Assembly (NCBI GenBank): GCA_003139735.1
Contig: PLGA01000603.1
Span: 760-8,549, forward strand
DNA: 7,790 bases
Direction: 5' to 3'
Origin: Bryobacterales bacterium
GTDB taxonomy: Bacteria > Acidobacteriota > Terriglobia > Bryobacterales > Bryobacteraceae
Of the stretch, positions 1-7,790 are shown one piece after another. The position numbers and the translations under genes are program-made. Positions within the stretch are counted from its first letter, which is position 1; each line of letters begins with the position of its first letter. The notes below the pieces were generated by a model. That model had not been told where the DNA came from, searched no databases, and saw nothing but the letters and a program-made list of their open reading frames with translations.

Positions 1-1
1 A

Positions 2-21
2 GGCCGGGACGACTCTCGGCC
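2..21 (-). terminator. possible hairpin downstream of the HpnI-like gene
   Basis: Arms 2-9 and 14-21 can fold with a four-base loop. On the plus strand the stem is eight pairs with one G-T wobble; on the minus strand it has one A-C mismatch. It begins 26 bases past the stop of the minus-strand HpnI-like gene, where a terminator could lie. The bases that would show a U-tract are outside the window. GC-rich DNA forms such stems by chance, so this is weak. Confidence 0.22.
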
Positions 22-47
22 CTATGGCTGGGAGGGTAGGGGCCGCT

Positions 48-1214
48 TTACTTGCCGCCGGCGCCCGGATTGACAGGCGCCAAGGCGCCGCCGCGAATGT
101 AGTAACGATTGCCGCGCCAGCGTATGCTGCGTTGGGCGAAACTGGTCACCCAGACCAGGAATGCCACCGCGTCCCACAACGGGATCAGGACCAGTCTTCG
201 CCAATAGGAGCGCTGATCGAGACCCCAGATTGCGACCGTCGCGGTGATCGCGCAGCGCATGACGAAGTAGCCTCCCAGGTAAAGTGCCGCGGTGAGCAGC
301 GAGGGGTGAAACGCCACGGCGGCGAGCGACCAGGGCAGCCCCTGCGTGAACAACAGGCCGAAATGACCCCAGGGCCGCATGTAACGCATGACCACGATCC
401 ACCGCAGCCGCTTATGAATCAGCTCCGAAATGGACTGGTAGTCGGCCACGGTCTCCACCGGGTAGCGGGACAGTTCGACCTCATAGCCCTGATCGGCAAT
501 CAGACGACCGACCAGCAGATCGTCACCCGGGCGGTTCTCAATGGATTGATAGCCGCCGAAAGCCGCCAGGCGCTCGCGGGTGGTCGCAATGGACGGTCCG
601 AGCGCGAATTTGACGCCATCCAACTGCCACGCCACCACGATGCCGACGTAAAAATCCGACATCATCCCGACCGATTGGAGGCGGTCCACGAAGGTTCGCT
701 CTTCAATCGGCAGGTAGAAGCTGGTGACCGCTCCGATTTTCGGATCGGCCAGCGGCGCCATCACGGTCCTCAAGTAGTCGGGCCGGACGCGGACATCGCT
801 GTCGCTGATCGCCACATGTTCGTGCTGCGCTTCGCTGACCAGGCGCGCCAGCTTGGCGACTTTGTCGTTGGCGGCGTTGCGGCCCGAACCGAACAGCACG
901 CGGATGCGCCGCTCAGGGAATTCCCTGATTAGCTCATCGATCAACGGAAGGGCGGGGTCCTCGCGGTCGCCCACGCAAAAGAGCAATTCGTAATCCGGAT
1001 AGTCCTGGCGGCAGAAGCTGGCGAAGTTTTCATAAGCTTCCGGATCGAGGCCGCGAATCGGCTTCAGGATGCTCACCGGGGGAGTGAATCCGGCGACCGG
1101 CTGGCGCCGCGGGCGGCGAAAGAAACGCCAGCAGCTAAACAGGGCAATGCCGTAATAAATGAACGGGATAGCCGCAACTGCCAGAAACACGAAAGCGCCG
1201 GTTCTTAGCGACAT
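48..1214 (-). CDS. hpnI: HpnI-like family 21 glycosyltransferase (hopanoid / ceramide-glucosyltransferase type)
   Basis: A membrane glycosyltransferase of 388 residues. HpnI proteins transfer N-acetylglucosamine from UDP-GlcNAc to bacteriohopanetetrol on the cytoplasmic face of the membrane; the related ceramide glucosyltransferases act on ceramide. Visible: an N-terminal membrane helix (about 6-27), a PPVSILKPIRGLDP stretch (45-58) typical of GT21, the metal/nucleotide-binding motif ISDSDVRV (136-143) with DSD at 138-140, a GDDLLVGRL segment with likely catalytic Asp231/232, the KRLRW signature (268-272) matching the family (Q/R)XXRW, and about three C-terminal hydrophobic segments (285-302, 307-330, 341-360). 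A longer frame opens at a TTG at 1238, but a TGGAGG six bases before the ATG at 1214 makes the shorter start better. The GT21 assignment is firm. HpnI over a glucosylceramide synthase is inferred from overall resemblance; no other hopanoid gene is in the window. Confidence 0.82.
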   Translation of the reverse strand: MSLRTGAFVFLAVAAIPFIYYGIALFSCWRFFRRPRRQPVAGFTPPVSILKPIRGLDPEAYENFASFCRQDYPDYELLFCVGDREDPALPLIDELIREFPERRIRVLFGSGRNAANDKVAKLARLVSEAQHEHVAISDSDVRVRPDYLRTVMAPLADPKIGAVTSFYLPIEERTFVDRLQSVGMMSDFYVGIVVAWQLDGVKFALGPSIATTRERLAAFGGYQSIENRPGDDLLVGRLIADQGYEVELSRYPVETVADYQSISELIHKRLRWIVVMRYMRPWGHFGLLFTQGLPWSLAAVAFHPSLLTAALYLGGYFVMRCAITATVAIWGLDQRSYWRRLVLIPLWDAVAFLVWVTSFAQRSIRWRGNRYYIRGGALAPVNPGAGGK

Positions 1215-1220
1215 TGACGC

Positions 1221-1226
1221 CCTCCA
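1221..1226 (-). promoter_or_regulatory. Shine-Dalgarno deciding the HpnI-like start
   Basis: On the minus strand this reads TGGAGG, six bases before the ATG at 1214. The alternative TTG start at 1238 would place this ribosome site inside the coding region and has no comparable site of its own. A possible -10 hexamer, TATACA, lies at 1244-1239 on the minus strand, but no good -35 stands at normal spacing. Confidence 0.75.
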
Positions 1227-1265
1227 GGCGGCAATCAATGTATAGACGCTGCTTTTCCATCCAAA

Positions 1266-1284
1266 GATACAGAATATTCGTATC
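1266..1284. promoter_or_regulatory. inverted repeat between the divergent glycosyltransferase genes, possible operator
   Basis: GATAC (1266-1270) and GTATC (1280-1284) are reverse complements. They flank GAATATTC (1272-1279), itself a perfect eight-base palindrome. Apart from one extra A at 1271 the whole 19 bases are symmetric. It is AT-rich against a GC-rich background and lies between the divergent starts at 1214 and 1318, where a shared regulator could act. It resembles no operator I can name; function is inferred from position and symmetry. Confidence 0.4.
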
Positions 1285-1297
1285 TCTTACGGGCTAT

Positions 1298-1307
1298 ACG
1301 ATATCGT
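1298..1307. repeat. 10-bp perfect palindrome just upstream of the ArnT-like start
   Basis: ACGATATCGT is a perfect ten-base palindrome. It overlaps the alternative GTG start at 1306 and ends ten bases before the ATG at 1318. It could be a second half of the regulatory region together with the repeat at 1266-1284, or chance. Confidence 0.3.
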
Positions 1308-1317
1308 GGATGAAGCG

Positions 1318-3102
1318 ATGGATGGCCGTAAACACTTTTCCCTCTATCTGGCCGTAATACTGATTGCGGCGGCGATTTATGTAGGTTGCATCCTCTCTCC
1401 GCCTTCGTTGATGGACGATGTGGACGCCGTGCAGGCCCAGATTGCGCGCAACATGCTGTCCTCGGGCGATTGGGTCACGGCGCGCCTGGATGGCATTATT
1501 TACCTTGAAAAATCGCCCCTGATCTATTGGCTGATCGCCATCTCATACAGGATCTTCGGGGCCTTCGACTGGGCCGCCCGCATCCCCGTGGCGCTATCCT
1601 CTGTGGCCCTCGCCTGGCTGACCGCGGCCTTCGGCGTATGGGCATTTGGCAGGCGTGCGGGCTTTTACGCCGGCCTCGTGATCGCCACCTGCGCGGGTCT
1701 CTTCCTGTTTACGCGGATTCAGATCCCCGACGTGATGCTGACCGCCACGATTACACTCGCCATGTGGGCCTTTCTCCGCGTTCTGGACGAGAGCGAACCG
1801 CATCCGCGCCGGTGGGCGCTCGTTCTGGCAGCCAGTTTCGGAGTTGGGCTGTTGCTGAAGAGCGCGGTCGCGGTGGTTTTCCCGGCCGGGGCGGCGGTGG
1901 TCTATCTCCTGGCCACGCGGCAGTTGTTTTCGGCCCAGGTGTGGAGACGGCTGCGGCCCTGGAGCGGCCTGGCCATCATAGTGCTGATCGCCGCGCCGTG
2001 GCACGTGCTGGCGACTTTGCGCAACCCTCCGTATTTCGACCTGACAATGCGCAGCGTTCCCGGCGAATACCATGGCTTTCTCTGGTTTTACTTCATGAAT
2101 GAGCAGGTGCTGCGCTTTCTGAACCTGCGCTCTCCACGCGATTACGACACGGTCCCGCGCCTTTACTTCTGGCTATTCCACCTCATCTGGCTGTTTCCCT
2201 GGAGCGTCTACTTTCCGGCGGTCGCGCGGCTGTCTTTCAAGCCGGCGGACCGCGCCGGGCAGGCACGGTTGCTGGCGCTGTGCTGGACCGGCTTCCTGCT
2301 GCTTTTTTTTACGTTCTCCACTACGCAGGAGTATTACTCGATGCCGTGCTACCCGGCGCTGGCCTTGCTGCTCGGCTCGGCCATGGCGGCGGGTGGGGAT
2401 TGGGTGCGGCGCGGCACGCGCGTGCTGGCGGCCATCGCCCTCTGCCTGGCCGTGGCCATCCTGCTGATTCTGGCGGCGGTGCGCCATGTTCCCAATCCGG
2501 GCGATATTTCGCAGGCTCTCTCCGAGCATCCCAGCGCCTATACGCTATCGCTCGGCCACATGGAAGACCTGACGCTCGAATCCTTCGCCTACCTGCGGCT
2601 TCCACTAGCCATAGCCGCGGCGGCCTTCCTCATTGGCGCGCTCGGCAACCTGCGGGCTGTGGGGCAGCGCGCCTTCCTGGCCGCAGCCTTGATGATGGTG
2701 TTGTTCTTCCATGCTGCCCGGCTGGCGCTGGTCGCGTTCGATCCCTATCTTTCGTCGCGCCCCCTGGCGGAAGCGCTGCTGCGATCGCCGCGTGGAGAAC
2801 TGGTAGTGGACCATCACTATTACACGTTTTCGTCGATTTTTTTCTACACGAACCGCACCGCATGGCTGCTGAACGGGCGATTCAACAACCTGGTGTACGG
2901 ATCGTACGCGCCGGGCGCGCCGGATGTCTTTCTCAACGATGCGCATTGGAAAGACCTGTGGCTCGGACCGCAGCGGTATTATCTGGTCGCCAAGACCTCG
3001 GAGGAGCCGCGGTTTGAAAAGCTGGTAGGGAAAGGCGCGCTCTTCGCGGTGGCGGAAAGCGGCGGAAAGATGGTGCTCACGAATCGGGTGATCGGGGAGT
3101 AA
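1318..3102 (+). CDS. ArnT/PMT-like multi-pass membrane glycosyltransferase (GT83/GT39 type)
   Basis: A polytopic inner-membrane protein of 594 residues that, by family, takes a sugar from a polyprenyl-phosphate donor and transfers it on the periplasmic side to a lipid or protein; ArnT itself adds aminoarabinose to lipid A. Visible from the ATG at 1318: a first membrane helix (about 8-26); the first periplasmic loop with the acidic pair D33-D34 followed by VDAVQAQIARNML and SGDW, then LEKSPLIYW (63-71), matching the ArnT block around FEKPIAGYW; around ten further hydrophobic segments; a conserved lysine near 181 (LLLKSAVAVVFP); YYSMPCYPALALLL (339-352), typical of the family; and a soluble C-terminal domain of about 120 residues. 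A GTG at 1306 would add four residues. The ATG is preferred for a weak GGA seven bases upstream, though neither start has a strong ribosome site. The gene diverges from the HpnI-like gene and converges on sqdB. Donor and acceptor cannot be read from sequence, and the arnT symbol is not justified. Confidence 0.85.
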   Translation: MDGRKHFSLYLAVILIAAAIYVGCILSPPSLMDDVDAVQAQIARNMLSSGDWVTARLDGIIYLEKSPLIYWLIAISYRIFGAFDWAARIPVALSSVALAWLTAAFGVWAFGRRAGFYAGLVIATCAGLFLFTRIQIPDVMLTATITLAMWAFLRVLDESEPHPRRWALVLAASFGVGLLLKSAVAVVFPAGAAVVYLLATRQLFSAQVWRRLRPWSGLAIIVLIAAPWHVLATLRNPPYFDLTMRSVPGEYHGFLWFYFMNEQVLRFLNLRSPRDYDTVPRLYFWLFHLIWLFPWSVYFPAVARLSFKPADRAGQARLLALCWTGFLLLFFTFSTTQEYYSMPCYPALALLLGSAMAAGGDWVRRGTRVLAAIALCLAVAILLILAAVRHVPNPGDISQALSEHPSAYTLSLGHMEDLTLESFAYLRLPLAIAAAAFLIGALGNLRAVGQRAFLAAALMMVLFFHAARLALVAFDPYLSSRPLAEALLRSPRGELVVDHHYYTFSSIFFYTNRTAWLLNGRFNNLVYGSYAPGAPDVFLNDAHWKDLWLGPQRYYLVAKTSEEPRFEKLVGKGALFAVAESGGKMVLTNRVIGE

Positions 3103-3120
3103 GGCCTTCTTGACGCGGAC

Positions 3121-4425
<1,305 letters not shown>

Positions 4426-4451
4426 TTAGTTACCTGCCAAAAACCCGTGGG

Positions 4452-4465
4452 CCGAGTTCCGAGTT
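4452..4465. repeat. tandem heptamer in the sqdB/GH31 intergenic region
   Basis: CCGAGTT occurs twice in direct tandem (4452-4458, 4459-4465) in the 128-bp gap between the GH31 stop and the sqdB start. Two copies of seven bases can arise by chance or slippage; no role is evident. No convincing -35/-10 pair for sqdB was found in this gap. Confidence 0.3.
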
Positions 4466-4495
4466 TCATGTTATCAACTCCAAGCACGGCGTCGC

Positions 4496-4513
4496 CTAGC
4501 CCTTTTGGGCTAG
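4496..4513 (-). terminator. perfect hairpin just after the GH31 gene
   Basis: CTAGCCC (4496-4502) and GGGCTAG (4507-4513) form a perfect seven-pair stem with a four-base loop, starting 13 bases beyond the GH31 stop on the minus strand. Position and shape fit an intrinsic terminator or 3' end-stabilising hairpin. There is no T-tract after it on the minus strand, so termination may be poor and read-through into sqdB is possible. Confidence 0.45.
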
Positions 4514-4526
4514 CGGGGAGGGGCAT

Positions 4527-6935
4527 TTACCTTACGGCCTCCGAATACAGGCGCACGGTGGATACGGCCTTGCCAGCCAACGGATCGGCCGAGAGCGCGA
4601 AAACGCCGTTGCGCCGAGCGGCTTCCACGCGGCGGAGCACATTGTCCGTGGGCAGGCAGACCAAACCCTGCGCGTTCTGCGCGCCCGAAGCGAATACCAC
4701 CATTTCGAGGTTCGACCAATCCATCCGATCGGTGGATTGCGCCAGTTTGATATGCGGAACGACGGCGCCGTCGCGCACCAGCATTACCACCGGAATCTGG
4801 CCGGCCGCGATGGTATGCCAGCCGCCGGCAAAGACCTTGGCGGTTTGATAATCGATCCACTGGCCGGGCGGCAGATAGACGTTGCGCTCCGTGGCGCCGG
4901 TCTCCATCAGCGGCGCCACCAGGATGTCCGAGCCGAACAGGTACTCATCGTCCACCTGCCAGGAACCGGGATCGCCGGGATACTCGATGAACAGCGCGCG
5001 CACCATGGGGAGGCCGCGCTCGCTCGAATCCTTGGCTTGAGCGTAGACATAAGGCATGAGGCGGTACTTCAGCTCATCGGCGCGGCGAAAGTCGTCCATG
5101 AAGGCGGGGCTGTATTCCCACGGCTCTTTGGGCGGCGTGCCATGGCAGCGGCTGTGCGAGGTGAGCATTCCGAAAGGCATCCAGCGGCGGTAAAGCTCCT
5201 CGGGAGTCTTGGCCGCGAAGCCGCCGATGTCGTGGCTCCAGAACGTGAAGCCGCTCAAGCCGAGCGAAAGACCGCCGCGCAAGGTGGCCGCCATGCCGGA
5301 ATCCTGCGCGCCGGAGTCGCCGCCCCAGTGCAGCGGATAGCGCTGGCTGCCGGCCCATGCGCTGCGCGCCCAGATGATATTTTCGCCGGTGGTCTGGCGG
5401 GTGATGTCCGCCACGGCCTGGTTGTAGCGGAGCGGGTAGAGATTGTGTTCGTAGAATCCACTGCGGCCGTTGGCATAGATTCCATTGAGCGGCGCGGCCT
5501 CTCCGAAATCGACCTTGATGGCCCCGACGCCCATTTTGAGGAGGCCCGCGATCTTTTCCTGATACCACGCGACCGTGGCCGGGTTGGTGAAATCGAGGAC
5601 GGCGTCCTCATACGGCAGGTTGCCCTTACCGTCCCTGACCGCCAGACCCTTGGCCAGGATTTCCGGAAACAGCGAATTCTTGGGGACGAAGTAAGGAAGC
5701 TGCCAAAGGGAGATGTGAAAGCCATCGTGTTTGAGGTCGGCGATCATCTTCACCGGGTCCTTAAAGCGGGTCTTGGAGAACTGGTAATCGCAGCGCCAGT
5801 CGGTCTCGAACCACCCGGTGTCGAGATGGATCACGTCGCTGGGGATGCGGTTCCCACGGAGTTTGGCTGCCACCGCGCGGGTTTCGTCCTCGGAGTAGTA
5901 GGTGATGCGGCTCATCCACAGGCCGAACGACCACAGGGGCGGCATGGGCGGCTTTCCGGTTAAGGTGGTGTATTCATTGAGGATTTCCTTGGGCGTACCC
6001 AGGAAGACGAACAGGTCGAGTTCGTCGTCGCCCAGCAGCAGGGCGTTGGTATTGCCGTAGGTGGCGCCGAAATCGAAGGTCGTCGGCGCGGAGGTGTGGA
6101 CAAACATGCCGTAGCCGCGGTTGCTCATGAAAAACGGAATGGGCTTGTACATGCGGCCGGTTTCCACACCGTTGGCGTCGTTGGCCCATAGGACGAGCTT
6201 CTGGCCGCGCTTATCGAGCCGGGTGAAGCTTTCCCCGCCTCCGAAGAGCTTCTCTCCCGGCGCGAGCGAGAACACGGCGGCGATGCTTCGGGAATAGTCC
6301 GAGGCGCGGCGGATAAACGAGAAGGGCAGGACCGGGTCGAGCTGCGCAGCGTTGTCGGAAGCGTGATCGGTCTTCGTGAGCAGCCGCCCCTGGGCGTCGC
6401 GAAACTCGATGTGCCAGGGGTCCTCCAAAATCGTGACGGACCCCGCCACGCTGGTATAGCGGTAGCCGCCCGCGATGCGCGCCATTCTCCAGGAATCGTC
6501 ACGCGGGGGTTCGCGGACCAGCATGGGCGAAGGTTGGTCGGCGCGGACTTCGGGCCCGGTGCGGATACGGATTCGGACGGCCCGTGGAGAGACGAATTGG
6601 ATGGAGAAGGGCAGCGACGGATTGACGGCGTATTCGCCCTCCGGGAAGGTGACGCCGGCGAAGGGTTGCAGCACGTTCTCCATATTGTCGAACGCGATGC
6701 GGGGGTAAAGTTGGTTTCGCGTCCAGGCGATTGCGCCGACTCCGCTGGCCGGGTCGAACTGGGCGAGTTTGTCCGCCAGAAAGTAGGTATTGCGGTATTC
6801 GTGGAAATCGCCGCTGATATCGACCAGGTCGCTCAGGAGACCCGGCGGCCTGTCCACCTGCGCCTTCAGGCGAGTGCACCACAGCAGCGCCAAAGCGGCG
6901 CAGAGCAAGAGAGAAAAACGTCGGCTGCCTGCCAT
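4527..6935 (-). CDS. exported GH31 glycoside hydrolase, alpha-xylosidase (YicI) type
   Basis: An exported retaining alpha-glycosidase of 802 residues. A Sec signal peptide (basic MAGSRR, hydrophobic 7-19, likely cleavage after LKA or KAQ near 25) is followed by an N-terminal beta-sandwich with LFGGGESF (230-237), a TIM barrel from about 330, and C-terminal beta domains. The nucleophile is Asp476 in KVDFGE and the acid/base Asp540 in HWGGD, 64 residues apart and closely matching YicI (Asp416 and Asp482). The blocks LRGGLSLGLSGFTFWSHDIGG (552-572) and RWMPFGMLTSHSRCHG (584-599) also follow YicI. A segment LDTGWFETDWRCDYQF (371-386) stands where YicI has its xylose-selecting LDCFW loop. The likely substrate is an alpha-xyloside such as xyloglucan or isoprimeverose side chains; alpha-glucosidase activity is not excluded. 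The start is supported by AAAGGA five bases upstream. The gene is divergent from a GH2 enzyme and lies upstream of sqdB on the same strand. Confidence 0.92.
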   Translation of the reverse strand: MAGSRRFSLLLCAALALLWCTRLKAQVDRPPGLLSDLVDISGDFHEYRNTYFLADKLAQFDPASGVGAIAWTRNQLYPRIAFDNMENVLQPFAGVTFPEGEYAVNPSLPFSIQFVSPRAVRIRIRTGPEVRADQPSPMLVREPPRDDSWRMARIAGGYRYTSVAGSVTILEDPWHIEFRDAQGRLLTKTDHASDNAAQLDPVLPFSFIRRASDYSRSIAAVFSLAPGEKLFGGGESFTRLDKRGQKLVLWANDANGVETGRMYKPIPFFMSNRGYGMFVHTSAPTTFDFGATYGNTNALLLGDDELDLFVFLGTPKEILNEYTTLTGKPPMPPLWSFGLWMSRITYYSEDETRAVAAKLRGNRIPSDVIHLDTGWFETDWRCDYQFSKTRFKDPVKMIADLKHDGFHISLWQLPYFVPKNSLFPEILAKGLAVRDGKGNLPYEDAVLDFTNPATVAWYQEKIAGLLKMGVGAIKVDFGEAAPLNGIYANGRSGFYEHNLYPLRYNQAVADITRQTTGENIIWARSAWAGSQRYPLHWGGDSGAQDSGMAATLRGGLSLGLSGFTFWSHDIGGFAAKTPEELYRRWMPFGMLTSHSRCHGTPPKEPWEYSPAFMDDFRRADELKYRLMPYVYAQAKDSSERGLPMVRALFIEYPGDPGSWQVDDEYLFGSDILVAPLMETGATERNVYLPPGQWIDYQTAKVFAGGWHTIAAGQIPVVMLVRDGAVVPHIKLAQSTDRMDWSNLEMVVFASGAQNAQGLVCLPTDNVLRRVEAARRNGVFALSADPLAGKAVSTVRLYSEAVR

Positions 6936-6940
6936 AAGAG

Positions 6941-6946
6941 TCCTTT
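6941..6946 (-). promoter_or_regulatory. Shine-Dalgarno of the GH31 gene
   Basis: On the minus strand this reads AAAGGA, five bases before the ATG at 6935. It supports that start, which also places a proper signal peptide at the N-terminus. Confidence 0.6.
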
Positions 6947-7111
6947 CCCAGCATGGTAGTCGGTATCCGAGCGGGAGTCCACCTGGGGATTACAATTCCC
7001 CCCGGCACGCCGCGCCAAACGAACCCAATCTGCCGCATTATTCGCCATTCCCCCGTGAAACGCGCTATGAATAGACCATACCGGGTATAACAACCCGATT
7101 CGCTTTTGATC

Positions 7112-7116
7112 GGAGA
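7112..7116 (+). promoter_or_regulatory. Shine-Dalgarno of the GH2 gene
   Basis: GGAGA stands six bases before the ATG at 7123. It fixes the start that gives a complete twin-arginine signal. Confidence 0.65.
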
Positions 7117-7122
7117 TCGAAG

Positions 7123-7790
7123 ATGAGAGATTGGACACGTCGGGATCTATTGAAAACGAGCTTGGCCGCGCCGGCCGTAGTGGCGGCGTCGACCGAAGCG
7201 GTTGCAGAGGCAGAGCCCCAGGCGGCCACGCCGGCCGCTCCGCGGGCAGCCCCAGCGCCGGGATCCGGCGGCGGCCGGGAACGGCTCCTGCTGGATTTCG
7301 GATGGCGCTTCCATTTCGGCCACGCCACGGACGTGGCGCAGGATTTCAATTTCGCGGGCAACTACTCCAAAACCGGGAATTTCGGCCCGGTGAGCACGGC
7401 GCTCTTCGACGATAGCGAGTGGAAAGCCGTCAATCTGCCGCACGACTGGGCCATCGAACTGCCCTTTCAAAACGATCCCGCGCTCTCCAACAAGGGGTTC
7501 TATCCGATGGGGCGGGCCTACCCGGCCACCAGTATCGGCTGGTACCGCCGCATCATCGAGCTTCCGGCCTCCGACGCCGGCAAGCGCATCACCATCGAAT
7601 TCGATGCCGCTTACCGCGAGGCGATGGTGGTCTTCAACGGCTTCTACATCGGCAGGCACATTGGCGGCTACGACCCGTTCAGCTTTGACGTGACGGATTT
7701 TGCGACTCCCGGCGGCAAGAATGTGCTGTTGGTGCGCGTCAACGCCACCGAGAGCGACGGCTGGTTCTACGAAGGCGCGGGCATCTACCG
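7123..7790 (+). CDS. Tat-exported GH2 glycoside hydrolase, N-terminal part (cut by window edge)
   Basis: The frame is open for 222 codons from the ATG at 7123 and runs off the right edge. Residues 1-23 form a twin-arginine signal (T5-R6-R7-D8-L9-L10-K11, then a short Ala-rich hydrophobic stretch), so the protein is probably exported folded. An Ala/Pro/Gly-rich linker follows (about 24-51). From about 54 comes the GH2 sugar-binding jelly-roll: LLLDFGWRFHFG, then FDDSEWKAVNLPHDW (95-109), GWYRRIIELP (139-148), and EGAGIYR at the edge, resembling the YSGAGIYR block that ends this domain in GH2 enzymes. The catalytic TIM barrel is outside the window, so substrate is open: beta-galactosidase is commonest for this architecture, with beta-mannosidase, beta-glucuronidase and others possible. 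It is divergent from the GH31 gene. Confidence 0.9.
   Translation, partial: MRDWTRRDLLKTSLAAPAVVAASTEAVAEAEPQAATPAAPRAAPAPGSGGGRERLLLDFGWRFHFGHATDVAQDFNFAGNYSKTGNFGPVSTALFDDSEWKAVNLPHDWAIELPFQNDPALSNKGFYPMGRAYPATSIGWYRRIIELPASDAGKRITIEFDAAYREAMVVFNGFYIGRHIGGYDPFSFDVTDFATPGGKNVLLVRVNATESDGWFYEGAGIY

Larger units (their letters stand above)
6936..7122. promoter_or_regulatory. shared divergent upstream region of the GH31 and GH2 genes
   Basis: These 187 bases must hold the promoters for both hydrolase genes. Two inverted repeats can be seen: GGGGA-N7-TCCCC (6985-7001) and CGGGT-N6-ACCCG (7082-7097). A TATAAC (7086-7091) lies within the second and could be a -10 for the GH2 gene, and TACAAT (6991-6996) lies within the first, but neither has a good -35 at 16-18 bases. 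A repressor binding either repeat would cover a candidate -10. No convincing coding frame was seen in this gap. Confidence 0.4.

Noticed and set aside
24..932. 302-codon plus-strand open frame opposite the HpnI-like gene
   Set aside because: It is antisense to a well-supported glycosyltransferase, has skewed His/Arg/Gln-rich composition, and shows no domain signature.
4737..5963. 408-codon plus-strand open frame opposite the GH31 gene
   Set aside because: It lies wholly antisense to a gene with clear catalytic motifs, has the His/Arg/Gly-rich composition of a GC-rich shadow frame, and resembles no family I know.
4527..6935. GH31 as a sulfoquinovosidase (YihQ-like) working with sqdB next door
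   Set aside because: The family and the neighbour make it tempting, but the barrel region follows the YicI pattern (LDTGWFETDWRCDYQF, KVDFGE, HWGGD with SHSRCHG). I do not see the Arg/Trp sulfonate-binding stretch near the start of the barrel as I recall it from YihQ. An alignment to YihQ at Arg301, Trp304 and Tyr508 would settle it.
6876..6935. Lipoprotein signal (LLWC) at the GH31 N-terminus
   Set aside because: Trp directly before Cys does not fit the lipobox, which wants Gly, Ala or Ser there. A type I signal peptide with cleavage after LKA or KAQ fits better.
6866..7138. 90-codon minus-strand frame spanning the GH31/GH2 gap
   Set aside because: It overlaps the GH31 signal peptide in another frame and the start of the GH2 gene, and shows no homology I recognise or any good ribosome site.

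Overview
The window is about 7.8 kb of GC-rich bacterial DNA holding five protein-coding genes, the last cut by the right edge, and no RNA genes, insertion sequences or CRISPR. A hopanoid-type glycosyltransferase, a Tat-exported GH2 enzyme, a Sec-exported GH31 enzyme and the high GC content suggest a free-living, polysaccharide-degrading soil bacterium. Acidobacteriota, of the Solibacter/Bryobacter kind, is my best guess. That is inference from gene content and protein style; no taxonomic marker is present.

Left half (1-4400), envelope glycoconjugates. On the minus strand lies an HpnI-like family GT21 glycosyltransferase (48-1214). Its start is set by a strong Shine-Dalgarno and is eight codons inside the longest open frame. 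Diverging from it across about 100 bp with two palindromes is an ArnT/PMT-like multi-pass glycosyltransferase (1318-3102). Converging on that gene, with 18 bp between the stops, is sqdB (3121-4398), a very clear UDP-sulfoquinovose synthase. These genes together could make an activated sulfosugar and decorate membrane lipids. No recognised sulfolipid transferase (SqdX or SqdD) lies in the window, so the acceptor is unknown.

Right half (4401-7790), glycan degradation. A secreted GH31 alpha-xylosidase-like enzyme (4527-6935, minus) is divergent from a Tat-exported GH2 enzyme (7123 to the edge, plus) across 187 bp. An alpha-xylosidase with a possible beta-galactosidase would fit stepwise trimming of xyloglucan side chains. 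The GH31 sits beside sqdB, but its active-site sequence resembles the YicI/alpha-xylosidase branch, not the sulfoquinovosidase branch.

I found no convincing wholly new system. The points most worth checking are the sqdB/ArnT-like/HpnI-like neighbourhood, the palindromes in the divergent and leader regions, and the paired exported hydrolases.
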